Source: JAKFDI01 sp044508835
GTDB taxonomy: Bacteria > Pseudomonadota > Gammaproteobacteria > Burkholderiales > Burkholderiaceae_C
Reading direction: 5' to 3'
Assembly (NCBI GenBank): GCA_044508835.1
Contig: JBIQHD010000003.1
Span: 62,001-126,000 of the forward strand
DNA length: 64,000 bases
Part shown: piece by piece, positions 36,171 through 45,525 of the stretch
How the letters are laid out: every line of letters begins with the position of its first letter
How positions within the stretch are numbered: position 1 is the stretch's first letter
Notes under the pieces: generated by a model
The model's database searches: none
Seen by the model: the letters and a program-made list of their open reading frames with translations, nothing else
Told to the model about the DNA's origin: nothing
Made by a program: the position numbers and the translations under genes

Positions 36171-37280
36171 TCAGGAATCGAGCGCCCGCGCCGTCAGCCA
36201 GCGCTTGAGCGGGTGGAGTTGGTTCACGAGACCCAGGCCGCGGTTGCGGAGTTCCCGCAGCGCCGGTTGCTCGTGTGCGAAAAGCTGCAGCAGGCCGTCG
36301 GTGATGCGGCCCATCGCCCAGGTCGGGGCGGCCCGTTCGCGGGCATAGCGGCGCAGCAGCTTCTCGTCGCCGATGTCGCGCCACGGCTCGCGCGCGGCCA
36401 GCACCTTCGACAGCGCGATCACGTCGCCCAGCCCGAGGTTCAGGCCCTGGCCGGCGAGCGGGTGCACCACGTGCGCTGCGTCGCCGAGCAGCACCCAGCC
36501 CGGCCCGCACCAGGCGCTGGCGCGCGCGAGCATCAGCGGCCAGGCCGCGCGGGGCGAGGCCAGCTCCAGCGTGCCCGCCGCGCCGCCGGTGGCCTCGTTC
36601 AGCGCCTGCTGGAACGCGCCGTCGTCCAGCGCCATCAGCGCCTGCGCCCGCTCCTGCGGCAGCGACCACACGAGCGCGTAGGACGCGTCGCGCTGCGGCG
36701 TGTCGAACGGCAGCAGCGCCAGCACGTCGGGCGAGCGGAACCATTGCCACGCCTGGTTGGCATGCGGCCGGCTCGACGTCAGCCGCGCGGCGATGGCGCG
36801 GTGGCCGTAGTCGTGGCGCTCGAAATGCACGCCCAGCGCCTCGCGGCCGGCCGAGGCCTTGCCCTCGCACAGCGCCACCAGCGGCGCCGGCACGTCCTCG
36901 GACACCGCATGCACGTGCGGCGCGAAGCGGATGGCCGCGGCGAGCTCCCGCTCCAGCGCCGCGGCGTCGACGATCCACGCCAGCTCGCGCACCTGCTGCT
37001 CCCAGGCCGAGAACTCGAGGCGAGCGCCGGGCGCGTCGCCGGCGATGCGCATGTCGTGCACCGGCGTGGCGGCGCCGGGGGGCAGCGCCTCCCAGACCTT
37101 GAGCGACTGCAGCAGGCCGACCGAGGCGGCGTTCAGCGCGTAAGCCCGCACGTCGGGGCCGGCGTGCGGCGCCTCGGGCTCGCCGCGCAGCGCCACCTGC
37201 AGGCCGCCGCGCGCGAGCGACAGCGCCAGGCAACGCCCGACGACGCCCGCACCGCGCACCAGCACATCGACCTGTTTCAT
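36171..37280 (-). CDS. FAD-dependent UbiH/UbiF-family monooxygenase
   Basis: 369 aa. FAD binding through VRGAGVVGRCLALSLARGG at the N-terminus and LLGDAAHVVHPLAGQGLNLG near residue 285, the standard UbiH-family signature. It probably hydroxylates the ubiquinone ring (UbiH, UbiF or UbiM cannot be separated by eye). Several residues of the N-terminal GxGxxG and DG segments deviate (RGAG in place of GGG), so a side role is possible. The ATG at 37280 is used; the longer open frame reading through it is spurious. Divergent from the AsmA gene. Confidence 0.88.
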   Translation of the reverse strand: MKQVDVLVRGAGVVGRCLALSLARGGLQVALRGEPEAPHAGPDVRAYALNAASVGLLQSLKVWEALPPGAATPVHDMRIAGDAPGARLEFSAWEQQVRELAWIVDAAALERELAAAIRFAPHVHAVSEDVPAPLVALCEGKASAGREALGVHFERHDYGHRAIAARLTSSRPHANQAWQWFRSPDVLALLPFDTPQRDASYALVWSLPQERAQALMALDDGAFQQALNEATGGAAGTLELASPRAAWPLMLARASAWCGPGWVLLGDAAHVVHPLAGQGLNLGLGDVIALSKVLAAREPWRDIGDEKLLRRYARERAAPTWAMGRITDGLLQLFAHEQPALRELRNRGLGLVNQLHPLKRWLTARALDS

Positions 37281-37331
37281 CCGCGCGGATTGTAGGCAGC
37301 CGCCCCGGGGCGCCCCGGGCACAATGCCCCG

Positions 37332-39752
37332 ATGCAGACCAAGCGGAAGATCCTCTGGCGCCGGGTGTCGTGGGCGGCGCTCGCGCTGCTGGCGCTGGCG
37401 GTCGGCGGGGTGGTCTGGTTCGCCGCCACCTTCGACGGCGAGCGCTACAAGCAGCTCGCCATCGACTGGATGAAGACCGAGCACGACCGCACGCTGCAGA
37501 TCGCCGGCCCGGTGAAGCTGTCGATCCTGCCGCGCCTGGGCGTGCAGGTCGCCGGCGTACGCCTGAGCGAGCCCGGCCGGGCCGAGACCTTCGTCTCGGT
37601 CGAGCGGGCCGCCGTGTCGGCGGCGCTGTGGCCGCTGCTGCGCGGCCGGGTGGTGATCGGCGGCATCGACGCGCGCGGCGTGCGCATCAACCTGGCGCGC
37701 GATGCCGGCGGCGCGCGCAACTTCGACGACTTCCTGCGCCCGGCGCCCGCCGGTGCGCCCGCGGCGAACGGCGGCGACGCGTCGCCGGTGCCGCTGGACA
37801 TCCGCCGCGTCGAACTGGCCGACGTGCGCGCGCGCATCCGCGACGAGATGACCGGCCTCGACGGCGAACTGGTGCTCGCCTCGCTGAGCGCCGGCCGCAT
37901 CGCCGACAAGGTCGAGACGCCGCTGAGCCTGGCGGCGCGGGTCGACTTCAAGGCGCCGGCCGTCCAGGGCGAGGTGCGCGCCAGGGCCGACGTCACGCCC
38001 GAGCTGACCAGCGGCTCGGCGGCGGTGCGCGACATGTCGCTGTCGTTCAAGGGCGACGTGCCGGGCGCGAGCGCCGTCGACGCGCTGCTCGAAGGCAGCG
38101 TGGTGTGGAACGGCAACACGCGCGCCGTCGAGGCGCAGCCGCTGCGGGTGAAGCTCGCCGCCACGGCCGGCGCCTCGAGGCTGGACACCGGCACCGCATC
38201 GGTCGAGCGCTTCGCCTGGGCGCCGGCCTCGAAGTCGCTGGCCATCGCCCGGCTGCAGGCCCGGCTCGCCGGCGCGCAGGCCGGGGAGCCGCTGTCGCTC
38301 GAACTCGACTGGCCCGAGCTCAACGCCACCCGCGAGGCGCTCGGCGGCAGCGGCGCGAGCGGGGTGTTCACGCGCGGCGGCGCGCTGCCGGTCGAGCTGC
38401 GCTTCAAGACCGGCGCACCGACCGGCAACGTCGACGCCCTCGCCTTCGACGGCGTCGAGGCCGATCTGTCCAGCCGCGGCGCGGACCGCCGCATCGCCGG
38501 CACGCTGCGCGGCCGCCTCACCGTCCGCCCGGCGCCGCTGTCGGTGGCGCTCGACGGGCTCGACCTGAACGCGACCGTCGAGGCCGGCGCCCTGCCGCCG
38601 CTGACGCTGGCCGCGCGCGGCGACGCGAGCGCCTCGGCCGAGCGCGCGCAATGGAAGCTGGCCGGCCGCCTGAACGACGGCGCCTTCGACAGCGACGGCC
38701 TCGCCCGGCTCGGCACCGCGCCGCCGCACGTGCGCGCGAACGCGCGCTTCGACGCGCTCGACCTCGACCGCCTGCTCGGCCCCGCCAACGCCGCGCCGGC
38801 GGCCGGCGGCGGCGCGGGCGGCGGCGCCGACACGCCGGTCGACCTGAGCGGGCTGCGCCGCCTCGACGGCGAGTTCGCGCTGCGCGCCGGCAGCCTGAGC
38901 CGCGGGCCCTACCGCGTGCGCGACGCGCGGCTCGACGCCACGCTCGAGGCCGGCATGCTGCGCGTCACCTCGCTGCAGGGCCTGGCCTGGGGCGGCCAGT
39001 TCGATGCGCGCGCCATCGCCGACGCGCGCGCCAGCCGCGTGGCGGTGGACGGCGTGGCGCGCGGCGTCGACGTGAAGGCGCTGCTGGCCGACGTGACCGG
39101 CAAGGACTGGATCGAAGGCACCGGCAACGTCACGGTCGACCTCGAAGCGGCCGGTCGCAGCGTGCAGGAGATGCAGTCGCGCCTGGCCGGCCGCGCCGCG
39201 CTCGACGTGCGCGACGGCGCCATCCGCGGCATCAACCTCGCCAAGCGCCTGCGCGAGGCCAAGGCCCTGCTGGCGAGCCGGCGCGACGAAAGCCACGCCG
39301 CCGTGCAGGCCGAGAAGACCGACTTCAGCGAGCTGCGGGTGAGCTTCAATGTGGCCGAGGGCGTGGCGCGCAGCAACGACCTCGACGTGAAGAGCCCGTT
39401 CCTGCGCATCGGCGGCGCGGGCACCGTCGACGTCGGCCGCCGGCGCGTCGACTACCTCGTGCGCGCCGCCGTCACCGACACCGCGCAGGGACAGGGCGGC
39501 GCCGAGCTCGCCGCGCTGCGCGGCATCACCGTGCCGGTGCGCCTGGCCGGCCCGTTCGATGCGCTCGACTGGAAGATCGAATGGTCGGCGGTGGCCGCCG
39601 GCGCCGTGGCCGAGCGGCTGCGCGAGAAGCTGGGCGGCAAGCTCGGCGCCGGGTCGCCGGGCGCCGCGGCGAGCGCGCCGGCCCAGCCCGCCACGCCGAA
39701 AGAAGCGGCGCGCGAGGCGCTGAAGAACAAGCTGAGGGACATCTTCAAATGA
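37332..39752 (+). CDS. AsmA family envelope protein
   Basis: 806 aa. One N-terminal membrane helix (about 12-32) leads into the AsmA domain: FDGERYKQLAIDWMKTEHDR, then LQIAGPVKLSILPRLGV. A long repetitive beta region and the C-terminal AsmA_2 part (about 560-740) follow, with VDLEAAGRSVQEMQSRLAGR. Such proteins are thought to carry lipids between the membranes. It ends in a basic tail. The next gene starts eight bases later. Confidence 0.9.
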   Translation: MQTKRKILWRRVSWAALALLALAVGGVVWFAATFDGERYKQLAIDWMKTEHDRTLQIAGPVKLSILPRLGVQVAGVRLSEPGRAETFVSVERAAVSAALWPLLRGRVVIGGIDARGVRINLARDAGGARNFDDFLRPAPAGAPAANGGDASPVPLDIRRVELADVRARIRDEMTGLDGELVLASLSAGRIADKVETPLSLAARVDFKAPAVQGEVRARADVTPELTSGSAAVRDMSLSFKGDVPGASAVDALLEGSVVWNGNTRAVEAQPLRVKLAATAGASRLDTGTASVERFAWAPASKSLAIARLQARLAGAQAGEPLSLELDWPELNATREALGGSGASGVFTRGGALPVELRFKTGAPTGNVDALAFDGVEADLSSRGADRRIAGTLRGRLTVRPAPLSVALDGLDLNATVEAGALPPLTLAARGDASASAERAQWKLAGRLNDGAFDSDGLARLGTAPPHVRANARFDALDLDRLLGPANAAPAAGGGAGGGADTPVDLSGLRRLDGEFALRAGSLSRGPYRVRDARLDATLEAGMLRVTSLQGLAWGGQFDARAIADARASRVAVDGVARGVDVKALLADVTGKDWIEGTGNVTVDLEAAGRSVQEMQSRLAGRAALDVRDGAIRGINLAKRLREAKALLASRRDESHAAVQAEKTDFSELRVSFNVAEGVARSNDLDVKSPFLRIGGAGTVDVGRRRVDYLVRAAVTDTAQGQGGAELAALRGITVPVRLAGPFDALDWKIEWSAVAAGAVAERLREKLGGKLGAGSPGAAASAPAQPATPKEAAREALKNKLRDIFK

Positions 39753-39759
39753 GCGTCGA

Positions 39760-40614
39760 ATGAGCGACCTGAACGTGCGCATCGCCGCCCTGCGCGTGCA
39801 CCCCGTCAAGAGCTGCGCCGGCATCGCCGTCGACGAGGCGCTGGTGATCGAGACCGGCCTCGAGTTCGACCGCGCCTGGATGCTGGTCGACGCCGACGGG
39901 CGCTTCGTCACCCAGCGCGTGCTGCCGCGCATGGTGCTGGTGCGCCCCGCCCTGCGCCATGCCGACATGGTGCTGCGCGCGCCCGGCATGCTGGCACTGC
40001 ACATCGCGCTCGACACGGTGGAGGAGCCGGTGCGCGTGACGGTGTGGAACGACGAGGTGGCCGCCTACGACATGGGGCCGCTGGCCGCCCAGTGGTTCAG
40101 CGACTTCCTCGGCCAGCCGCTGCGCCTGGTGCGCTTCGACCCCGAGCAGAAGCGCCTGTCGAACCGGCGCTGGACGGGCGAGATCGAGGCCGAGAACGCC
40201 TTTGCCGACGCCTTCCCGCTGCTGGTGGCCTCGAACGCCGGGCTGGAGGAGCTGAACCGCCGGCTGGTCGAGGCCGGCGAGGCGCCGGTGGGCATGGAGC
40301 GCTTCCGGCCCAACCTGGTGCTCGACGGGCTCGACGCCAACGGCGAGGACCACCTCGACGAGGTCCGCTTCGACACCGAGGACGGCCCGGTGCGCATCAA
40401 GCTCGTGAAGCCGTGCGTGCGCTGCCCGATTCCCGACGTCGACCCGGCCACGGCCGGGACCGGCCACGCCGTGCGCGACGCGCTGGCCGCCTACCGCGCC
40501 GACGCGCGGGTGGACGGCGGCATCACCTTCGGCATGAATGCGGTGATCCTCGAAGGCATCGAGCGGACGCTGCGGGTGGGAATGACGGGCGAAGCCAGCT
40601 ACCGTTTCGACTGA
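39760..40614 (+). CDS. MOSC domain protein, YcbX-like
   Basis: 284 aa. The N-terminal MOSC beta-barrel (about 6-120) begins IAALRVHPVKSCAGI, and the C-terminal MOSC domain has LVKPCVRCPIPDVDP, whose Cys is the likely molybdenum-cofactor sulfur site. Related enzymes reduce N-hydroxylated compounds. No ferredoxin domain is fused here, unlike E. coli YcbX. Probably co-transcribed with the AsmA gene. Confidence 0.9.
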   Translation: MSDLNVRIAALRVHPVKSCAGIAVDEALVIETGLEFDRAWMLVDADGRFVTQRVLPRMVLVRPALRHADMVLRAPGMLALHIALDTVEEPVRVTVWNDEVAAYDMGPLAAQWFSDFLGQPLRLVRFDPEQKRLSNRRWTGEIEAENAFADAFPLLVASNAGLEELNRRLVEAGEAPVGMERFRPNLVLDGLDANGEDHLDEVRFDTEDGPVRIKLVKPCVRCPIPDVDPATAGTGHAVRDALAAYRADARVDGGITFGMNAVILEGIERTLRVGMTGEASYRFD

Positions 40615-40678
40615 GGCTTCGACCGAGTCCGGCCTCGTAAAATCGCGGGTTTGCTGTTTCATCCCTGAAAGCGTTGCC

Positions 40679-41773
40679 ATGAGCCTCAAATGCGGCATCG
40701 TCGGCCTGCCCAACGTCGGCAAGTCGACCCTCTTCAATGCGCTGACCAAGGCCGGCATCGCCGCGGAGAACTACCCCTTCTGCACCATCGAGCCGAACGT
40801 CGGCGTGGTGGAGCTGCCCGACCCGCGCCTGGCGCAACTGGCCGAGATCGTCAAGCCCGAGCGCATCGTGCCGGCCATCGTCGAGTTCGTGGACATCGCG
40901 GGCCTGGTGGCCGGCGCCTCCAAGGGCGAGGGCCTGGGCAACCAGTTCCTCGCGCACATCCGCGAGACCGACGCCATCGTCAACGTGGTGCGCTGCTTCG
41001 ACGACGAGAACGTGATCCACGTCGCCGGCAAGGTGGACCCGATCTCCGACATCGAGGTGATCCAGACCGAGCTGTGCCTGGCCGACCTCAGCACGGTGGA
41101 GAAGACGCTGCAGCGCTCGCTCAAGGCGGCGAAGTCGGGCAACGACAAGGAAGCGGCGCGCCTCGTCGACGTGCTGCAGAAGTGCCAGGCGGCGCTCAAC
41201 GAGGCCAAGCCGGTGCGCGGCATCGACTTCAGCAAGGAAGAGCTCGCGGTGCTCAAGCCGATGTGCCTGATCACCGCCAAGCCGGCGATGTTCGTCGCCA
41301 ACGTGGACGAAGGCGGCTTCGAGGACAACCCCTACCTCGACAAGCTGCGCGCCTACGCCGAGAGCCAGAAGGCGCCGGTGGTGGCCATCTGCGCCAAGAC
41401 CGAGGCCGAGCTCGCCGACATGGACGACGAGGACCGGCAGATGTTCCTCGCCGAGATGGGCCAGAGCGAGCCCGGCCTGAACCGCCTCATCCGCGCCGCC
41501 TTCACGCTGCTGGGCCTGCAGACCTACTTCACCGCCGGCGTGAAGGAAGTGCGCGCCTGGACCATCCACGTCGGCGACACGGCGCCGCAGGCGGCCGGCG
41601 TCATCCACACCGACTTCGAGCGCGGCTTCATCCGCGCGCAGACCATCGCCTTCGACGACTTCATCGCCCACCGGGGCGAGCAGGGCGCGAAGGACGCCGG
41701 CCGCATGCGGGCCGAGGGCAAGGAGTACGTGGTCAAGGACGGCGACGTGCTGAACTTCCTGTTCAACGTCTAG
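40679..41773 (+). CDS. ychF: Ribosome-binding ATPase YchF
   Basis: 364 aa Obg-family P-loop protein. G1 is GLPNVGKSTLFNALTKA at the start, and ENYPFCTIEPNVGVVELPD and DIAGLVAGASKGEGLGN are hallmarks. The C-terminal TGS domain ends VVKDGDVLNFLFNV. It prefers ATP over GTP, binds ribosomes and affects stress responses. A TAAAAT at 40638-40643 may be its -10. A strong foldback region lies after the stop. Confidence 0.97.
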   Translation: MSLKCGIVGLPNVGKSTLFNALTKAGIAAENYPFCTIEPNVGVVELPDPRLAQLAEIVKPERIVPAIVEFVDIAGLVAGASKGEGLGNQFLAHIRETDAIVNVVRCFDDENVIHVAGKVDPISDIEVIQTELCLADLSTVEKTLQRSLKAAKSGNDKEAARLVDVLQKCQAALNEAKPVRGIDFSKEELAVLKPMCLITAKPAMFVANVDEGGFEDNPYLDKLRAYAESQKAPVVAICAKTEAELADMDDEDRQMFLAEMGQSEPGLNRLIRAAFTLLGLQTYFTAGVKEVRAWTIHVGDTAPQAAGVIHTDFERGFIRAQTIAFDDFIAHRGEQGAKDAGRMRAEGKEYVVKDGDVLNFLFNV

Positions 41774-41783
41774 GAAGCCCCCC

Positions 41784-41800
41784 GGCGCGCTTCGCGCGCC
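41784..41800 (+). terminator. GC-rich hairpin after ychF
   Basis: GGCGCGC at 41784-41790 pairs perfectly with GCGCGCC at 41794-41800 around TTC. It begins 11 bases after the ychF stop, the usual place for a terminator, though no T-run follows. The sequence also reads as a piece of a common Comamonadaceae-type intergenic repeat. Confidence 0.45.
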
Positions 41801-41820
41801 CCTCGAGAGGGAGCGAAGCC

Positions 41821-41843
41821 GGATCCGCGGTGTCCGCCGGATC
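41821..41843 (+). repeat. Second foldback after ychF
   Basis: GATCCG at 41822-41827 pairs with CGGATC at 41838-41843, and CGG/CCG continue inward, giving a nine-base stem with one bulged C and a TGT loop. Together with the hairpin 20 bases upstream it looks like a REP-type element. The remaining sequence to 42041 shows no gene. Confidence 0.4.
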
Positions 41844-42041
41844 ACGGGTTCGTTCCTCGCGGCGGCTGCCCCCCGTTCTTGCAGCCGCCCCACGCCCGAA
41901 TCAGCCGTTTTTCACGCTCGTGCAGTGCTTGCGCCGCCGCGCGCCGGCCCGGGCGTGCGGGGCACAGGTCTGGTGCTAGGCTGCGGCACCGCGCCGGCCC
42001 GCCCCGGCTGCCGCTGGCATCCCTCCTGACGCGCCGAGCCC

Positions 42042-45000
42042 TTGACCGACACGCGCCCCCTTTCGCCGACGCTTCGATCGATCCTCGTCGCCCTCGGCGT
42101 GGCCATCGCCTACGCCGCGGTGGGCACGCTGGTGATGAACCTGGCCCTCGCGCCGGCCTACGCCTCGCCGCTCTATCCCTCGGCCGGCATCGGGCTCGCG
42201 GCCGTGCTGGTGTACCGCTGGCCCGGCGTCGTCGGCACCGCGCTCGGCGCGTTCGCGGCCAACTACTTCCTCGACCGCGGGGCGACGCTCGCGCAGACCC
42301 TGGGCGTTCCGCTGGCCGTGGCGGCCGGCGCGTCGATGCAGGCGCTCGCCGGCGCCGCGCTCACGCGCCGCTTCGTGCGGCAGCCGCTCACGCTGGGCGA
42401 GCCGCGCGACATCGCGGCCTTCTACGCCCTCGGCGCGTTCGTCGCCTGCACGGTCAGCGCCTCGATCTCGACGGCCGCCCTCGGCCTGAGCGGCGCCGTC
42501 GCGCCCGAGGCGCTGCCGCGGGCCGCCCTCACCTGGTGGCTGGGCGACAGCCTCGGCACGCTGATCGGCGCCCCCATCGCGCTCACGCTGATCGGCCGCC
42601 CGCGCGACGAATGGGCGCCGCGCCGCATGACGGTGGGCCTCACGCTCACGCTCGTCACCGTGCTGCTGGCGACGACCATCACCACCGTCGCCAACCGCGA
42701 CCGCGAGCGCACGCGCAACGCCTTCGAGCGCGACGCGTCCAGCGCCTCGGCGGCGCTCACCCACCAGCTCGACGAGCCGCTGCGCGCGCTCGAGGCGCTG
42801 TACAGCGTGGTGGTGGCCTCCGACGACGTGTCGGCGCAGGAGCTGCGGCTCGCCGCGCGCGGCTGGCTCGACGGGCGGGCGCGCCTGCAGGCCGTCGGCC
42901 TCAGCCAGCGCCTGCGGCGCGCCGACGTGCCGGCCTTCGAGGCCGCGATGCGGGCGCAGGGGCATGCGGGGCTGCGGGTGTTCGACCGCGGGCCGGCCGG
43001 GCCGTCGATCCTCGGCGACGACCTGCTGGTCATCCGCGCCATCGAGCCGGCGGCGTCGAACACGGCGGCGCTGGGCGTCAACGCGCTGTCGATCCCGGCG
43101 TCGCGGGCGGCGATGGAGGCGGCCATCCGCACCGACCGGCCGGCGGCCACCGCCGGCTTCGCGCTCACGCAGGCCGCGCCGGGCTCGGCGCAGACGGGGG
43201 TAGTGGTCTATCGCGCCATCTACCGCGACATGGCCGCCGGCGTGCCGGCCACCGAGGGCGGGCGCATCGCCGCCGCCGCCGGCGTGGTGTTCGTGACGCT
43301 GCGCCTGGACGACATCCTGCGCGACGTGGCCGGCCAGATACCGGCCGACCTCGGCATCTGCCTCCTCGACACCGACCCGCGGGCCGCGCAGCGGCGGCTC
43401 GCCGGCGCGCCGGACTGCGAGGCGTACCCGGGCCCGCTGCAGCACGTCCGGCCCATGCCCTACGCCGGCCGCCAGTGGGAGGTGCGCGTGTTCTCGCGCA
43501 ACGAGCATGCGCACGCCGGCGACGCGTGGCTGTTCGCCGTGATCGGGCTGGCCGCGGTGTCGGTGCTGGGCGCGCTGCTGCTGACGGTGACCGGGCGCAC
43601 GCGGCGCATCGAGGCGGCGGTGCGCGAGCGCACGTCGGCGCTGCAGCAGCAGGTGCGCGAGCGCGAGCAGGCCGAGGCGGCGCTGCGCATGAGCGAGCAG
43701 CGCTTCCGCAGCGTGTTCAACAACGTGCCCATCGGCGTCGTCTACACCGACCTGCGCGGCAACATCAAGGAAGCCAACCCCTTCTTCTGCCAGATGACGG
43801 GCTACAGCCTCGACGAGCTGACGCGCATGAGCTCGCGCGAGCTCACGCACCCGGACGACTGGGCCGAAGGCGTGGTCCAGTCGCGCAGGCTGGTGGACGG
43901 CGAGGTGTCGATGTACCGCCGCCACAAGCGCTACGTGACGCGCAGCGGCCAGACGATGTGGGCGCAGAACACCTTCACGCTGATGCCGCGCGAGGACGGC
44001 CGCCCCGCGCGGCTGGTGGCGGTGGTGGAGGACATCACCGAGCACCTGCGGCTGGCCGAGGCCGAGCACGCGCGCGAGGCGGCCGAGCTGTCCAACCGCG
44101 CGAAGAGCGAGTTCCTCTCGCGCATGAGCCACGAGCTGCGCACGCCGCTGAACGCCATGCTCGGCTTCGCCCAGCTGCTCGACCTGGACCAGCGCCACGG
44201 CCTGGCCGACGCCCAGCGCGTGTGGGTCGGGCAGATCCAGCAGGCCGGCTGGCACCTGCTGGAAATGATCAACGACGTGCTCGACCTGTCGCGCATCGAG
44301 GCCGGCACCATGCGCCTGAGCGTGGAGGCGCTGTCGCTGCCCGGCCTGCTGGACGCCACGCTCGCGCTGGTGGAAGGCGATGCGGCGCAGCGCGGCATCG
44401 TGATCAGCCGGGACCTGCAGCCCGACGCGGACCGCGTGCTCGGCGACAGCACCCGCGTCAAGCAGATCCTCACCAACCTGCTGAGCAACGCGGTGAAGTA
44501 CAACACCGAGCAGGGCCGCATCCACGTGACGGGGCGGCAGCTCGGCGATCGCATCGAGGTCGCCGTCACCGACACCGGGCTGGGCATGTCGCCGCAGCAG
44601 CTGAAGGAGCTGTTCCAGCCCTTCAACCGCCTCGGGCGCGAGCGCTCGCAGGTCGAGGGCACCGGCATCGGCCTGGTCATCAGCCAGCGCCTGGCCGAGC
44701 TGATGGGCGGCTCGCTCGTCGCCCGCAGCCATGAGGGCGAAGGCTCGTCGTTCATCCTCACGCTGCCGGCCGCCGTCGACCCCGACACCGTGCGCTCCGA
44801 GCTCGACGGCATGAGCGAGGCGCAGCCGGCGTACCACCGGCGCGTCGTGCACTACGTGGAAGACAACGAGACCAACGTCGAGGTGATGCGCGGCGTGCTG
44901 GCCCAGCGCCCGCAGGTGGCGCTGAAGGTGTCGATCACCGGGCTCGACGGCCTGGCGGCCATCCGCGCCGGCCGGCCCGACGTGGTGCTGCTCGACATGC

Positions 45001-45224
45001 ACCTGCCCGACATCGACGGCCTCGAACTGCTGCGCCACCTGAGGGCCGACCCCGCGACGAGCGGGATCCCGGTGGTGGTGGTGTCGGCCGATGCGCTCAG
45101 CGACCAGATCGACGAGGCGCTCGCCGCCGGCGCCGTCCACTACCTCACCAAGCCGGTGAGCGTTTCCGAGGTGCTGCGCGTCGTCGACCAGCTGCTCGAA
45201 CGCAGCGAGACGCGTTTCGGCTGA
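42042..45224 (+). CDS. Hybrid sensor histidine kinase (MASE1-CHASE-PAS-HisKA-HATPase-REC)
   Basis: 1060 aa. A MASE1 membrane region of several helices (about 10-185) is followed by a CHASE-type periplasmic sensor (about 225-440), another helix (about 505-525) and PAS (about 573-690). The kinase core has phospho-His697 in MSHELRTPLNAM, with N-box NLLSNAVKYN and GTGIGL. A receiver domain has Asp985 in VVLLDMHLPDIDG. It starts with TTG at 42042 and has no ATG upstream. CHASE domains bind small extracellular signals. No output regulator is next to it; pilB follows after 301 bases. Confidence 0.92.
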   Translation: MTDTRPLSPTLRSILVALGVAIAYAAVGTLVMNLALAPAYASPLYPSAGIGLAAVLVYRWPGVVGTALGAFAANYFLDRGATLAQTLGVPLAVAAGASMQALAGAALTRRFVRQPLTLGEPRDIAAFYALGAFVACTVSASISTAALGLSGAVAPEALPRAALTWWLGDSLGTLIGAPIALTLIGRPRDEWAPRRMTVGLTLTLVTVLLATTITTVANRDRERTRNAFERDASSASAALTHQLDEPLRALEALYSVVVASDDVSAQELRLAARGWLDGRARLQAVGLSQRLRRADVPAFEAAMRAQGHAGLRVFDRGPAGPSILGDDLLVIRAIEPAASNTAALGVNALSIPASRAAMEAAIRTDRPAATAGFALTQAAPGSAQTGVVVYRAIYRDMAAGVPATEGGRIAAAAGVVFVTLRLDDILRDVAGQIPADLGICLLDTDPRAAQRRLAGAPDCEAYPGPLQHVRPMPYAGRQWEVRVFSRNEHAHAGDAWLFAVIGLAAVSVLGALLLTVTGRTRRIEAAVRERTSALQQQVREREQAEAALRMSEQRFRSVFNNVPIGVVYTDLRGNIKEANPFFCQMTGYSLDELTRMSSRELTHPDDWAEGVVQSRRLVDGEVSMYRRHKRYVTRSGQTMWAQNTFTLMPREDGRPARLVAVVEDITEHLRLAEAEHAREAAELSNRAKSEFLSRMSHELRTPLNAMLGFAQLLDLDQRHGLADAQRVWVGQIQQAGWHLLEMINDVLDLSRIEAGTMRLSVEALSLPGLLDATLALVEGDAAQRGIVISRDLQPDADRVLGDSTRVKQILTNLLSNAVKYNTEQGRIHVTGRQLGDRIEVAVTDTGLGMSPQQLKELFQPFNRLGRERSQVEGTGIGLVISQRLAELMGGSLVARSHEGEGSSFILTLPAAVDPDTVRSELDGMSEAQPAYHRRVVHYVEDNETNVEVMRGVLAQRPQVALKVSITGLDGLAAIRAGRPDVVLLDMHLPDIDGLELLRHLRADPATSGIPVVVVSADALSDQIDEALAAGAVHYLTKPVSVSEVLRVVDQLLERSETRFG

Positions 45225-45525
45225 CGCCGCCGCACCGCGCCGGGTGCCAACCAGTGCACGCCCGGGCGGCCGATTTCACTTTGTTTCGCACCGGTTGTCT
45301 CGGCGCCGCGCCACCCGACGTGAATTGTTGGCAGGGCCGGGGAAGGTCGAGATTTACACTCCCCGAGGGATCGGGGATCATCGAAACCCGTCGTTGTGGA
45401 GTGAACACTCAGTGTCGAGACGCGCCATGGGCGGCGATTGCAAGCGCCGCCGCCGGACCCTGTTGACGAGCGCGGGCCGCGAGGCCCCGCGCCGCGCCGT
45501 GCGCCGCCGCGGCGCGGCCTGACGC
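45225..45525. other. Intergenic stretch before pilB with small foldbacks
   Basis: 301 bases without a convincing gene. A seven-pair hairpin (TCCCCGA / TCGGGGA, 45360-45377) sits just after TACACT at 45355-45360, a possible -10 without a good -35. GAGTG AA CACTC at 45399-45410 is a second small palindrome. A 36-codon Arg-rich frame (45412-45522) follows but looks like chance. The region may hold the pilB promoter and leader. Confidence 0.4.

Noticed and set aside
32515..37233. A 1572-codon open frame on the minus strand covering several genes
   Set aside because: High GC leaves stop-free shadow frames. The real genes (DUF3108, M61, dsbC, UbiH-type) have clear domains, starts and couplings in their own frames; only the last part of this frame is coding.
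45328..45360. TTGGCA and TACACT as a full promoter for pilB
   Set aside because: Spacer of 21 bases; no sigma-54 -24/-12 pair was seen either.
45412..45522. A 36-codon Arg-rich frame before pilB
   Set aside because: Composition follows the GC bias and there is no family resemblance; a weak GGAG upstream is not enough to call it a leader peptide.
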